DNA from: Verrucomicrobiaceae bacterium | GTDB taxonomy: Bacteria; Verrucomicrobiota; Verrucomicrobiia; Chthoniobacterales; JAATET01 | DNA: 35,942 bases | NCBI GenBank assembly: GCA_027488755.1 | Contig: JAIYAZ010000053.1 | Coordinates: 1 to 35,942, forward strand | Direction: 5' to 3' | Shown here: positions 15,901 to 23,179 of the stretch, in pieces | Layout: every line of letters starts with the position of its first letter | How positions within the stretch are numbered: the first letter of the stretch is position 1 | The notes under the pieces: model-generated | Databases searched by the model: none | What the model saw: only the letters and a program-made list of their open reading frames with translations | What the model was told of the DNA's origin: nothing | Program-made: the position numbers and the translations under genes

Positions 15901-16653
15901 ATGCCAACTCTTGCCAACCTCCAAAGATACCGACAATTACGGAGTGAGCCACGCACCAACTCCAACGGCGACAAGTATCTTGCCCTTGAAAGCCTCTGGA
16001 GGAAGCCAGATTCGAAGTTAGAACCGATGGGCTGGTTTGTTCTCTATCCCAATTCGGCGGAACAAATTTTGAAGCAACTTGAGGAGTTTCAGGTCTCGTT
16101 CTCTTCTTCCGGTGCGGCTCTCGGAACCTTGGCTGGAAAGACCGCTGCCGAGGGCTGGCGCAAGGGACCACGCCGCGGTGGCTTGTTCCTCCATGCGGAG
16201 GAGTTCTATGGACGGAAGCACGTCGTCATTACATTCCAACCACCCAAGGCTAATCAATATTCCTCGGTCAGGATCGATGCCGCAGACATCCCTGCCGTTG
16301 TCTCCTTCATCCGAAGCGAACTCGCTGCCCTCGCCGCGCCAGTGCCTCCGGCGACTCCAGTGGGTTCTTCCGTGCCCGTGCCTTCGTCCTTATTCCTCGA
16401 CCCTTCAGAGACGGAGGATCGGTGCTATGGAGACAATCCGGAAGCAGAGGCGGAACTAGAGCGAGAGGAGCAGGAGAGAGCTCTGCAGGAGGAGCGAGAG
16501 TCAGAAGAAATCGCCGACAAGGCTGAAGAGTGGTCGGAGAGAGAAGCGGAAGCCGAGGAAATCTTCCGGGAAAAGAAAGAGGATTACTCAAGGTCAATAG
16601 AGGAGGCCTTCAGATCCGGAGAAGAAGGGTGGGCTTACTCAGATGATGAATAA
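15901..16653 (+). CDS. Unknown protein with acidic coiled-coil tail
   Basis: I do not recognise this 250-residue protein. The first 155 residues look globular, with aromatic clusters (PMGWFVLYPNSAEQILKQL, then GRKHVVITFQPPKANQY). A proline/valine-rich linker follows (about 155-180), then an almost uninterrupted E/R/K-rich helix (residues about 185-245) that should form a coiled coil. It begins 58 bases after the RT stop, or 16 bases if the in-frame TTG at 15859 is used; neither has a good ribosome site. Operon position suggests a partner of the RT, perhaps supplying a nucleic-acid- or protein-binding surface the short RT lacks, but that is a guess. Upstream of 15859 the frame is closed by a TGA at 15835. 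Confidence 0.65.
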   Translation: MPTLANLQRYRQLRSEPRTNSNGDKYLALESLWRKPDSKLEPMGWFVLYPNSAEQILKQLEEFQVSFSSSGAALGTLAGKTAAEGWRKGPRRGGLFLHAEEFYGRKHVVITFQPPKANQYSSVRIDAADIPAVVSFIRSELAALAAPVPPATPVGSSVPVPSSLFLDPSETEDRCYGDNPEAEAELEREEQERALQEERESEEIADKAEEWSEREAEAEEIFREKKEDYSRSIEEAFRSGEEGWAYSDDE

Positions 16654-16687
16654 GCCGAATGAATTTGCAGCGCATTGCGCGGCACTA

Positions 16688-16763
16688 CGCTCGATTTAAA
16701 GAACACCCACCTCTTTACAACGGCCGCTGGCTCATCGATACGAGCGCACCGAAAAGTTTATCG
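16688..16763 (+). pseudogene. Decayed fragment of an aspartyl-protease-like gene
   Basis: This stretch aligns by eye with 17606-17696 inside the intact aspartyl-protease-like gene: shared blocks are CGCTCGA..TTTA, CCACCTCTTT, CGCTGGCTC and TCGATAC, with a net loss of about 11 bases that breaks the frame. Translated across the break it reads LDLKNTHLFT then NGRWLIDTSAPKS, against LEFINGHLFL then GSRWLVDTGAPTS. It lies in the 236-base gap before vapB and so flanks vapBC opposite the intact copy. The remaining gap holds no other gene. Confidence 0.7.
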
Positions 16764-16854
16764 GAGTGGAACGCCGGGGCAGATCCGGGGCAGGCATACT
16801 GATCCGTTCAGCACCACCCGGCTCCGGGCTACTTCTTTGGGGATACACCCTCCC

Positions 16855-16877
16855 TTGACACGCGGCGCGGGTAAAAT
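16855..16877 (+). promoter_or_regulatory. Promoter-like boxes before vapB (bad spacing)
   Basis: A perfect TTGACA (16855-16860) and a TAAAAT (16872-16877) lie just before the vapB start at 16890, but are only 11 bases apart, too close to act together as a sigma-70 promoter. One of them is probably used with an unseen partner box. Transcripts would be nearly leaderless. Confidence 0.25.
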
Positions 16878-16889
16878 GGATCTTACTTC

Positions 16890-17147
16890 ATGCTTACCAA
16901 GGTATCAAGTAGGGGGCAGACCGTGATTCCTGTGGCGATTCGGGAACAGGCGCAAGTCGACACCGGAGACGAACTGGAGGTGGGGTATTACGGGGGAATG
17001 ATCATCATGCGCAAGCGTGAGGCATTGACCCCGAAACGCGTTCGTTCGTTGTTGCTGGCGGGTGCGCGTCTGCCAGAGATGAAGCCTGCGGATGAGCAGG
17101 CGGTTGAGGGTGCTCTCGAGCGAGTAAGGCGTAGCGCGCGCCGGTGA
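16890..17147 (+). CDS. vapB: AbrB/MazE-type antitoxin (VapB-like)
   Basis: An 85-residue protein with the swapped-hairpin AbrB DNA-binding domain in the first 45 residues: TKVSSRGQTVIPVAIREQAQVDTGDELEV, then the GMIIMRK strand. The C-terminal half (EMKPADEQAVEGALERVRRSARR) is the likely toxin-binding helix. It should neutralise the PIN toxin encoded next and repress their joint promoter. Its TGA overlaps the GTG start of the toxin gene (GTGA), typical of a co-regulated toxin-antitoxin pair. No Shine-Dalgarno site is visible before the ATG. Confidence 0.85.
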   Translation: MLTKVSSRGQTVIPVAIREQAQVDTGDELEVGYYGGMIIMRKREALTPKRVRSLLLAGARLPEMKPADEQAVEGALERVRRSARR

Positions 17148-17548
17148 AGGTCGTCTTCGATACAATCGTGGTGGCGAGCGCCTGCCTCTGGCGTGGAGCG
17201 CCGTTTGATTGTCTGGCCGCCTGGGCCGATGGGAGTGTCGAAGCGTTTATCAGCCCGCCTTTGCTGGCGGAGTATGAGGAGACCTTCGAGGAATTGAGAG
17301 AGGATTACCCCACGCGCCCCTGCGTGGACTGGGTCGCCGCGCTGAGATCCTCGGCTGGTTTGGTTTTTCCGGTCGAGCGGGCCACCGGGGCGGTTGCCGA
17401 TCCGTTTGACGAAATGGATCTGGAATGCGCCCTAGCCGCTCATGCAAGCATCATCATCAGCGGCGATAAAAAACACCTCTTGCCGCTCGGAAACTTCCGA
17501 AACATCCCGATCATGAGCCCGTCCGATTTTCTCCGGCACCTTGGCTGA
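17144..17548 (+). CDS. vapC: PIN-domain toxin (VapC-like, COG1569 type)
   Basis: A 134-residue PIN-domain protein from a GTG that overlaps the antitoxin stop. Residues that would make the metal site are D6 (VVFDTIVV), the glutamate in LLAEYEETF (about residue 43), D94 in DEMDLECALAAHA, and D107 in IISGDKKHLLPL. The ending IPIMSPSDFLRHL is typical of the 'putative toxin-antitoxin system toxin component, PIN family' group. VapC-type toxins are ribonucleases that cut tRNA or rRNA; this one's target is unknown. In most family members position 7 is Asn (DTN); here it is followed by T-I, so residue 8 is Ile in place of the Asn, which might weaken activity. Confidence 0.85.
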   Translation: MKVVFDTIVVASACLWRGAPFDCLAAWADGSVEAFISPPLLAEYEETFEELREDYPTRPCVDWVAALRSSAGLVFPVERATGAVADPFDEMDLECALAAHASIIISGDKKHLLPLGNFRNIPIMSPSDFLRHLG

Positions 17549-17591
17549 TTCGGAGTTCGTAATCGCTTCAACCCGTAGCCTCCCCTACCCC

Positions 17592-18260
17592 ATGCCCGAC
17601 CTTCCGCTCGAGTTTATCAACGGCCACCTCTTTCTGATCCTCGACGGCAGCCGCTGGCTCGTCGATACCGGCGCGCCGACGAGTTTCGGCGAGGGTTCGT
17701 GCCACCTTATTGACAACGGGCAGCGCGCGATGCCGAAAGGCTACATGGGCCTGACAGCCGCCGCTCTTTCCGGGTTTGTCGGGGAGGAATGCCAGGGACT
17801 GATCGGAGCAGACGTATTGAACGGCTTTGACCACGTGATCGACGTTCCGGCTGGGATCTGGACGGTCTCCGACCAAAGTCTCGAACACCCGGGCAAAAAC
17901 CTGGTTCTAGACTACTTCATGGGCATTCCGATCGTGACAGCGACGATCGCTGGAGCGGAGCGGCGTCTCTTTTTCGATACCGGCGCGCAGGTGTCGTATT
18001 TCCAGGACGAGGCGCTGGCGGATTTTCCCACGTCGGGCGTGGTCGATGACTTTTATCCCGGTTTCGGCAGTTTCCAGACGGCGACGCATGCCTTGCCGGT
18101 CATGCTGGCCGGCGAGACCGTGACGCTCCGCTGCGGATCCCTGCCCGGAATGCTCGGCATGTCGTTAATGATGGCGGATGTGAAGGGAATCCTCGGGAAC
18201 GAGATCCTGCGCGAGCGGATCGTCGGGTTTTTCCCGAAAAGGCGGATCCTCCGCGTTTGA
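17592..18260 (+). CDS. Retropepsin/pepsin-like aspartyl protease-like protein
   Basis: A 222-residue protein with two aspartyl-protease signatures: WLVDTGAPTS (D-T-G near residue 24) and LFFDTGAQVSYF (near residue 127), each followed by a hydrophobic strand pattern and a later ILGNEILR/GLIGADVLN (G-x-x-x-L) element. The two similar halves suggest a bilobal enzyme made by internal duplication, like a compact pepsin, rather than a retropepsin homodimer. No signal peptide is seen, so it may act in the cytoplasm. The ATG at 17592 was preferred to the upstream TTG at 17541, which would overlap vapC; neither has a ribosome site. A broken copy of its 5' part lies at 16688-16763. Confidence 0.65.
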   Translation: MPDLPLEFINGHLFLILDGSRWLVDTGAPTSFGEGSCHLIDNGQRAMPKGYMGLTAAALSGFVGEECQGLIGADVLNGFDHVIDVPAGIWTVSDQSLEHPGKNLVLDYFMGIPIVTATIAGAERRLFFDTGAQVSYFQDEALADFPTSGVVDDFYPGFGSFQTATHALPVMLAGETVTLRCGSLPGMLGMSLMMADVKGILGNEILRERIVGFFPKRRILRV

Positions 18261-18448
18261 CCGGGTGTGGTGGGGCCAATGCCTGCCGTGGCCTGATCAC
18301 TCCCCTCCCCACTCCTCCGATTCTTGGTCTGAGTGGCAGAGAGTTTTGCTCGAAAGATTTTCCAACGCGCACATGAGCACTTTCCGCATCGAGCGGTAAG
18401 ATATCGATTTTCACAAAACACCAAAAAGGCTAGATTCTACATTCCCCG

Positions 18449-19207
18449 ATGAAGACTTCCCCGCTGTATCCGCCCATGCTCGCTGCCTTGGAGGCCGTTT
18501 ATCCGACTCGCTATCTGGTTGAAGCCGAGGCGGGCGTCGAAGGCGTCGATTTCGTGTTCAAGCAGAAGATCGAGCGACCGGACAATGGAACCACAAGGAC
18601 GTCCTACAGGGTCTTTGGGATAACGACCGGCGACTGGGTGAAAGTGAAGAAGAATTCGTATTATAAAGTATCGAACTTATGGTTCGGGTATAATCGCCTA
18701 ATTGATTCCGCTACCGTCTTTGTGGAAAAAAAATACCCATCCCAATCCGCTGAGATCATTAGGAAAGAAGCGCAAAAGATGGTCAGCGATCGGCTCAATA
18801 AGGAGTTTCCAATACAATATTCCACCATGAACAACTGCGCGAACTACTTGGTCACGGAAAAAGATCAAGGTGTCCCGGACTGGAAGAAGATGGACAATTT
18901 AGCCGGGTCTTTGGCGGGCCGATTCGGAATGGCCCCTGGGGCGGTCACGCTGATCGTGGTGACAGATGGTGACCACGCCCCCAGTCCTTCCAAGCAGGGG
19001 CTCTACGTTAATGACATCCAGTTCGAGCATGTCGACAGCCTTGTCAAAATGCTCAATTCGCTTGAGTGCGTCAAAGATCTGAGTGTCGGAGTTACCGACC
19101 GTCCTCCCGGGGCAAAAGTAACCCAACTCACGAAAATGCTAGAACAAAATCGCATGGGCACAAGCACCTCGATCGTTGCGAAGGCCGATATCGACCGCGA
19201 GGTCTGA
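18449..19207 (+). CDS. Hypothetical protein, 252 aa
   Basis: I do not recognise this protein. The N-terminal third (LVEAEAGVEGVDFVFKQKIERPD) and the middle (YYKVSNLWFGYNRLIDSATVFVEKKYPSQSAEII) look like an alpha/beta domain. A central VTLIVVTDGDHAPSPS segment at about 170-185 resembles a beta-strand ending in an acidic TDGD loop, as in von Willebrand A-type or Toprim-like folds, but other motifs for those are missing. It has no signal peptide or membrane helix. The middle of the gene is AT-richer than its ends. Its TGA (19205-19207) directly touches the stop codon of the converging gene at 19208. The 188 bases before it contain no gene or clear promoter. Confidence 0.6.
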   Translation: MKTSPLYPPMLAALEAVYPTRYLVEAEAGVEGVDFVFKQKIERPDNGTTRTSYRVFGITTGDWVKVKKNSYYKVSNLWFGYNRLIDSATVFVEKKYPSQSAEIIRKEAQKMVSDRLNKEFPIQYSTMNNCANYLVTEKDQGVPDWKKMDNLAGSLAGRFGMAPGAVTLIVVTDGDHAPSPSKQGLYVNDIQFEHVDSLVKMLNSLECVKDLSVGVTDRPPGAKVTQLTKMLEQNRMGTSTSIVAKADIDREV

Positions 19208-19729
19208 TCAAACCGGGTCGGTTGGTGTTTTGGAACCCGCGGATGCTTTTGCGACTGCTGGTTTGTCGTCTTTGGGCGGCGTGGCATTGAGCCATTGATG
19301 GCCATTTACATCCGGTTTTATCTTAACCGAAAGGCGGTGTTTCTGGACGAAGCCGGCGATCGTATCGGTGTATCCTTCGTTACTCTTGAGTCCTTTGGAT
19401 TTGAGATGCTCGAAGATGGCGGCCTGATCCGCGCCGAACTCCAAACCAAGTTCAGCGAGTTTAATTGCGTAGTTGCCAAATTTGTTCAGTTCAGTGTCCT
19501 CACATCGGGCCAGAGCGTAGTCGAGAGTCAGGGCGGAAAGCGGCCGACACGGGCGGAACGAGCGCGAGGCTGTGTCCCAGAACTCAAGCGTCCGCTTCAG
19601 CACGCAGACCATTTCGCTCGTCCCCTCTGGCCAGCAATTGAGCGCCGTCCAGCCTTCGGCCCCGAGGCGATTAAGTTCTTCTTCGATTCCGGAGGTCGCG
19701 CTACGCAGGAGTTTGAATTCTTCGCTCAT
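19208..19729 (-). CDS. DUF4177-like N-terminal domain protein
   Basis: A 173-residue protein. Residues 1-47 (EEFKLLRSATSGIEEELNRLGAEGWTALNCWPEG, then MVCVLKR) match the pattern of DUF4177 domains: a strand, a helix with 'LN.LG.EGW', and a final strand ending in LKR. The remainder, with an LDYALARCEDTELNKFGNYAIKLAELGLEFGADQAAIFEHLKSKGLK stretch, is helical and unrecognised, and the last 25 residues are K/P/A-rich and probably disordered. It lies 25 bases downstream of the next gene on the same strand, so the two are likely one operon. Function is unknown. Confidence 0.6.
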   Translation of the reverse strand: MSEEFKLLRSATSGIEEELNRLGAEGWTALNCWPEGTSEMVCVLKRTLEFWDTASRSFRPCRPLSALTLDYALARCEDTELNKFGNYAIKLAELGLEFGADQAAIFEHLKSKGLKSNEGYTDTIAGFVQKHRLSVKIKPDVNGHQWLNATPPKDDKPAVAKASAGSKTPTDPV

Positions 19730-19754
19730 GGGTCGATGGGGCAGGTAAGTTTGT

Positions 19755-20330
19755 TTAGTAAAGTTCGTCCGGTTTACGCTTATCCTGACGTTTGGCGTAA
19801 AGGCTCCAGGGATCCCCTAGCTTCCCCCGCTTGATCCAAAATGTGAACCCATAGCCAAAGGCGGATTTCCCGGTTCCGAAGGGCTTAAGATCGGGCTCAC
19901 CAAGGCCTGCTGCCAGTAGAAGTGCCCTCGTCTGGTCTTCGCGCATCCCGAACTTCCCGGCGAGCCAAGGAAGGGTGATGCAGTTGACGGAACCTCCGAT
20001 CCAGGCAAGCGCGAGCTTTAGGATGTTGTGCTTGCCGGGAGCCTCAGGCATGGCATGGGAGAGAGTCAAGCAGACCGAGGAGGATGTCCGGCCGGGAAAT
20101 GACGGACCGTAAGAGTCGATCTTCCAGCCGTCCGGCGGAGAAAAAAGAAACGCCTCTGGCGCGGGCAAGACGATCCGGCGAAAGATCCGTCCGACACGAG
20201 ACAGCGACCGGTCTACGAGAGCAAGATTCCGCGCCCGATTTATCGTTTCCTCATAGCCGTTCTCTGCTTCAGAGATGCGCCCGATTGCCATCGACTTCAT
20301 GCTCGCCAGAACGAGCGGGAACGCGAGCAT
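19755..20330 (-). CDS. Hypothetical protein, 191 aa (has a relic at the window's right end)
   Basis: I do not recognise the family. The protein begins MLAFPLVLASMKSMAIGRISEAENGYEETINRAR; the first ten residues are hydrophobic but too short for a clear signal peptide. The C-terminal half has LPWLAGKFGMREDQTRALLLAAGL, which has a helix-turn-helix-like rhythm, then a basic, aromatic end. The ATG at 20330 is chosen because a GGGA lies just upstream and because the relic at 35613-35728 keeps an ATG at the same place. It is followed on the same strand by the DUF4177-like gene. The 210 bases between its start and the plus-strand gene at 20541 show no gene. Confidence 0.6.
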   Translation of the reverse strand: MLAFPLVLASMKSMAIGRISEAENGYEETINRARNLALVDRSLSRVGRIFRRIVLPAPEAFLFSPPDGWKIDSYGPSFPGRTSSSVCLTLSHAMPEAPGKHNILKLALAWIGGSVNCITLPWLAGKFGMREDQTRALLLAAGLGEPDLKPFGTGKSAFGYGFTFWIKRGKLGDPWSLYAKRQDKRKPDELY

Positions 20331-20540
20331 AAATCCCGGCAAGAATCTTCATTTTCCGTCGTGTCATCACGCCCTCTGAGCCAGATAAGACCATTTTTTA
20401 TAACAACTTTAAGGTCCTTGTGTCCGGCGCGTAGCGGCTCCGGTAGGTTTTCTTTAGAGTCAGTTGTGGCCGGGCCTCGTGGCTCAATTGGACCGCCGCG
20501 AGCGGAAAACTTTCCTCTCTCCACAATTCCACCGCATAAA

Positions 20541-21149
20541 ATGACGGGTCTGCGCGTTGGGAAGACAATGGAATCACTCTATTCCCCGCCCCAAAATCGT
20601 CGTTGCTGGTTTTTGATTCGCCCCGAAGCGTTCTTTGCCGAACCCGAGGCCGTTGTTCAGGCCCTGCGCACGCATCCCTTGGTCCATCGTGTGAAATGGA
20701 GCAGTTTCGCTCCGACCGCTGTTGTTCATATGAAGGGGCCGGCCTTGGACCGCTTCCGTTCCCACGTTTCCTTGCTCGCGGCCTTGCTCGAACGATTGAT
20801 GCCGCGGAGCGACACCGGGGGGTTGCTTCTTGCGTTGGCCCTACACGACTTTCACCCTGAACCCGAGCTGCTTTCCAGCCTTGCCGTCTGCCCCATGCAC
20901 CGCCTCCCCATCTACCTCCGCATTCAAAAGGGAAATGACCCCGATCATTCCTTTGTGGTTGCCATCCATCGTCCGAATCCCCACACGGACCTCGTTTTCC
21001 AGGTCCGCCCGGATTGCCCCGCCGGCGAATGGGCGGGACTGCCAACAGAAACCCTCGAGGCCGGAACCCCCATCGGTCCATCGGAATTTTTTGCAGCCTT
21101 TCCCGACCCGAGGGAATTCGCCGACTCACTGCACTTATTGAACGGATGA
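20541..21149 (+). CDS. Hypothetical protein, 202 aa
   Basis: I do not recognise this protein. From the ATG at 20541 it has a compact, aromatic- and proline-rich sequence (CWFLIRPEAFFAEPEAVVQALRTHPLVHRVKWSSF), a strongly hydrophobic helix GGLLLALALHDFHPEPELLSSLAV at about 91-114, and an AGEWAGLPTETLEAGTPIG stretch near the C-terminus. There are no membrane anchors and no catalytic signature I can name. The frame is open upstream to 20361, but that part is basic and of poor quality; 20541 or 20568 (GGGAAG three bases upstream) are likelier starts. The metallopeptidase gene follows 79 bases later on the same strand. Confidence 0.5.
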   Translation: MTGLRVGKTMESLYSPPQNRRCWFLIRPEAFFAEPEAVVQALRTHPLVHRVKWSSFAPTAVVHMKGPALDRFRSHVSLLAALLERLMPRSDTGGLLLALALHDFHPEPELLSSLAVCPMHRLPIYLRIQKGNDPDHSFVVAIHRPNPHTDLVFQVRPDCPAGEWAGLPTETLEAGTPIGPSEFFAAFPDPREFADSLHLLNG

Positions 21150-21228
21150 AACGCAACTCCAAGCAAGCAATGACCTCGATAAAACCGGCTACTTGTGGTG
21201 AAGTGGTGCTTTCCATAAAGGAGGCGTC

Positions 21229-22104
21229 ATGAGTAATCGCACACTTCACGCCCCCAAGGATGTCCTTGCTGCGGCCAAGCGGGCGATGGAATTAACCTTG
21301 CCGTGTGAGGACAATGGAATCCGTTGGACCCGGAGAGAGCGATTGGATGCCATCGCCTCTGCGCTGAATGGCACGGCCTATTCTCTTCTTGGGAAGAGCG
21401 AACTGGCCTTCGTTTACCGTCACAGCGGGTATTCGAGAAAGAAGCCGACGATTCTCGTTTCGACCCACGTGGATTCCCTCTACGGGCAATACTTCGCTAG
21501 GAAGGTCGGTGCCGAAATTCACGGAACCTTTGACAATTCCGCAACCAATGGGGTGGTTGTAGAGCTAATGAGGCAGGGTAGTCTTCCCCCACAGGTGCTC
21601 GTGGCTTTTACCGGTGATGAGGAAGAAAATTCCCGGGGAGCCGACCAAACTGTGGAAATCCTTTCGCAGGGCGGCTTATTCAGCATGCTCGAACTCGTGA
21701 TGGTTCTAGACCTCACTGAGGAAGCCTATGGGCAGGCTGCCTTCACGCTGGAGAACTTGTTTGTTGAATCAAATCAGGCCGAGGCCCTTCTGCGGTTCTC
21801 TGGAAAGCGGGATCTGAAGTCCTATCTCACCACCATCTTGAAGGACGATGCTTGCCCCGGGATCAAAAAAACCACATCTTCGAAACCATCCTCGCATGAC
21901 TTGGTAGTTGTCATGAACGCTGCTCCCGATGAGTCCTGGCAATACGACGAGCATGATCTGAATTGCTTTTCCCTCTGCCTGCCCTGCCGGCCTCTTGATG
22001 GCGACATGCACAGCGATCTGGGCGTCGCCATACAATGCACCGCCTTTGAGCAGTATGCACTCGCGCTGAAACAGTTAGCCTCTGGAATCGCGAAATTTCG
22101 TTAA
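21229..22104 (+). CDS. M20/M28-like zinc metallopeptidase
   Basis: A 291-residue protein with the metal site of co-catalytic zinc peptidases: STHVDSLYG (H80, D82), GTFDNSATNGVV (D102, the bridging Asp), FTGDEEEN (E131 as likely base, E132 as ligand), VMVLDLTEE (Asp ligand) and a late GDMHSDLG (H ligand). The length and lack of a lid-dimerisation domain suit M28 or M42 better than classic M20. It probably removes amino acids or cleaves small peptides; no signal peptide is seen, so it is cytoplasmic. The start is well defined by AAAGGAGG five bases upstream, the best ribosome site in the window. Nothing in the neighbourhood points to a pathway. Confidence 0.75.
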   Translation: MSNRTLHAPKDVLAAAKRAMELTLPCEDNGIRWTRRERLDAIASALNGTAYSLLGKSELAFVYRHSGYSRKKPTILVSTHVDSLYGQYFARKVGAEIHGTFDNSATNGVVVELMRQGSLPPQVLVAFTGDEEENSRGADQTVEILSQGGLFSMLELVMVLDLTEEAYGQAAFTLENLFVESNQAEALLRFSGKRDLKSYLTTILKDDACPGIKKTTSSKPSSHDLVVVMNAAPDESWQYDEHDLNCFSLCLPCRPLDGDMHSDLGVAIQCTAFEQYALALKQLASGIAKFR

Positions 22105-22155
22105 CCCATCTGCATTCTCTGCCTAGCCTGCGAAAGGAATTTCCAAAACTTACAT

Positions 22156-23175
22156 ATGAAAAAAAACGAGTTAATAGATACGTATACGAAGGACGCAGTT
22201 AAGGAACTGCTAAGGGATTGTGACGAATTAAAAATAGTCATGCTCACTGAAGACGCATTCTTTGATAAAAAGAATGGACTTTTGCGAGCTGTATATTCAT
22301 ATACTCATGAAGGCAATTTTATCTTAGGATACCTGTGGCTAGGTTATATGCAACGTGAAGTTTACATTGGTGATTTTGTGGAAGATCACGTACCGCTGTA
22401 TAAATCCAAAAATCTCGAAAATCCGTTTACACGCACTGATATTCAATCCCGCGTAAATCCGGATGCCGCTTGTCTAGATACCAATGGGCCGTCAGAGACG
22501 CTAACTCCTACCCCTGCTCAGAATTGCGAAATTACAGCACCCGTCTATCTGTCACCTGAGACAAATGCACCCGTCGCGCAGGCACCTACTCCAATACGGC
22601 TAGACACTGATGAAATAGGTAAGCTTATTGAGATGCACGTAATGAAGGTACTTATTGATAAAGGTTGGAATGTAGTTTCAGCTTCAGAGATTGCAGGAAA
22701 GGAGAGTCCAAATCAAAGCGCCAAAAACGCACTCATAAAGGAGCTGGAAGAAAGAGTAGACAATACATGTACTTGGGAAGAAATCCTTTCAGAGAATAGC
22801 TTTGATTTAATTATTTCCAAAGTTGACAAAACTGATTTTCCTTGGTTCGCCCTTGAAATCAAGGGCAGCGCTAAAGGTCGAAAAGGTCGATGGGAGTTAA
22901 CGGTGAAACAAACTAAATCTTGTCTTGAATTGGATAATTATCGAATTGCTATTTTGACTTACGGTGGGATCGAGCGTGAAAATAAAAATGAATTTAAGCT
23001 AGACGATCCAAAGCCGTTAAAGGTCGTCAAAGTCGACAAGGAGATCAATGATGGCATCAAGGTGCCGATCGCTGTGGACTGTGATATCGAAACTATGGTA
23101 ACCGGCAGCGATAGAGCTTTTCAAATTAAACCGGAATTAGTTTATGTGGTAGAAAGATTAAGCCTAAGTAACTAG
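22156..23175 (+). CDS. AT-rich protein with C-terminal PD-(D/E)XK-like domain
   Basis: A 339-residue protein, far AT-richer than both neighbours. The N-terminal 95 residues form an unknown alpha/beta domain, then about 45 residues of T/P/S-rich linker. The C-terminal part carries a nuclease-like core: FDLIIS (D217), FALEIKGSAKG (E234-x-K236) and a following WELTVKQTKSCLEL that fits the usual Q-containing helix of Mrr/DUF3883-type restriction nucleases. I infer a DNA nuclease but the family is uncertain. Its stop is four bases before the ATG of the DUF2779 nuclease, so the two are cotranscribed despite very different base composition. This looks like a recent acquisition and possibly a defence gene. 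Confidence 0.6.
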   Translation: MKKNELIDTYTKDAVKELLRDCDELKIVMLTEDAFFDKKNGLLRAVYSYTHEGNFILGYLWLGYMQREVYIGDFVEDHVPLYKSKNLENPFTRTDIQSRVNPDAACLDTNGPSETLTPTPAQNCEITAPVYLSPETNAPVAQAPTPIRLDTDEIGKLIEMHVMKVLIDKGWNVVSASEIAGKESPNQSAKNALIKELEERVDNTCTWEEILSENSFDLIISKVDKTDFPWFALEIKGSAKGRKGRWELTVKQTKSCLELDNYRIAILTYGGIERENKNEFKLDDPKPLKVVKVDKEINDGIKVPIAVDCDIETMVTGSDRAFQIKPELVYVVERLSLSN

Positions 23176-23179
23176 TTTC

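Noticed and set aside
16855-16877. Strong sigma-70 promoter for vapBC
   Set aside because: TTGACA and TAAAAT are both good boxes, but the 11-base spacing is too short; kept only as a low-confidence site.
14979-16889. Diversity-generating retroelement
   Set aside because: The GLPIGN motif is suggestive, but I found no template/variable repeat pair by eye, no Avd-like protein and no lectin-fold target gene. A search for near-repeats differing only at A positions would be decisive.
16675-16926. 83-residue ORF before vapB
   Set aside because: It overlaps vapB and its DNA is better explained as a frameshifted remnant of the aspartyl-protease-like gene.
19295-19834. 179-residue plus-strand ORF opposite the DUF4177-like gene
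   Set aside because: The minus-strand frame has a recognisable DUF4177-type domain, so this one is a shadow.
20398-21249. 283-residue minus-strand ORF opposite the 20541 gene
   Set aside because: Basic, low-quality sequence that spans the start of the metallopeptidase gene and its ribosome site; it looks like an antisense shadow.
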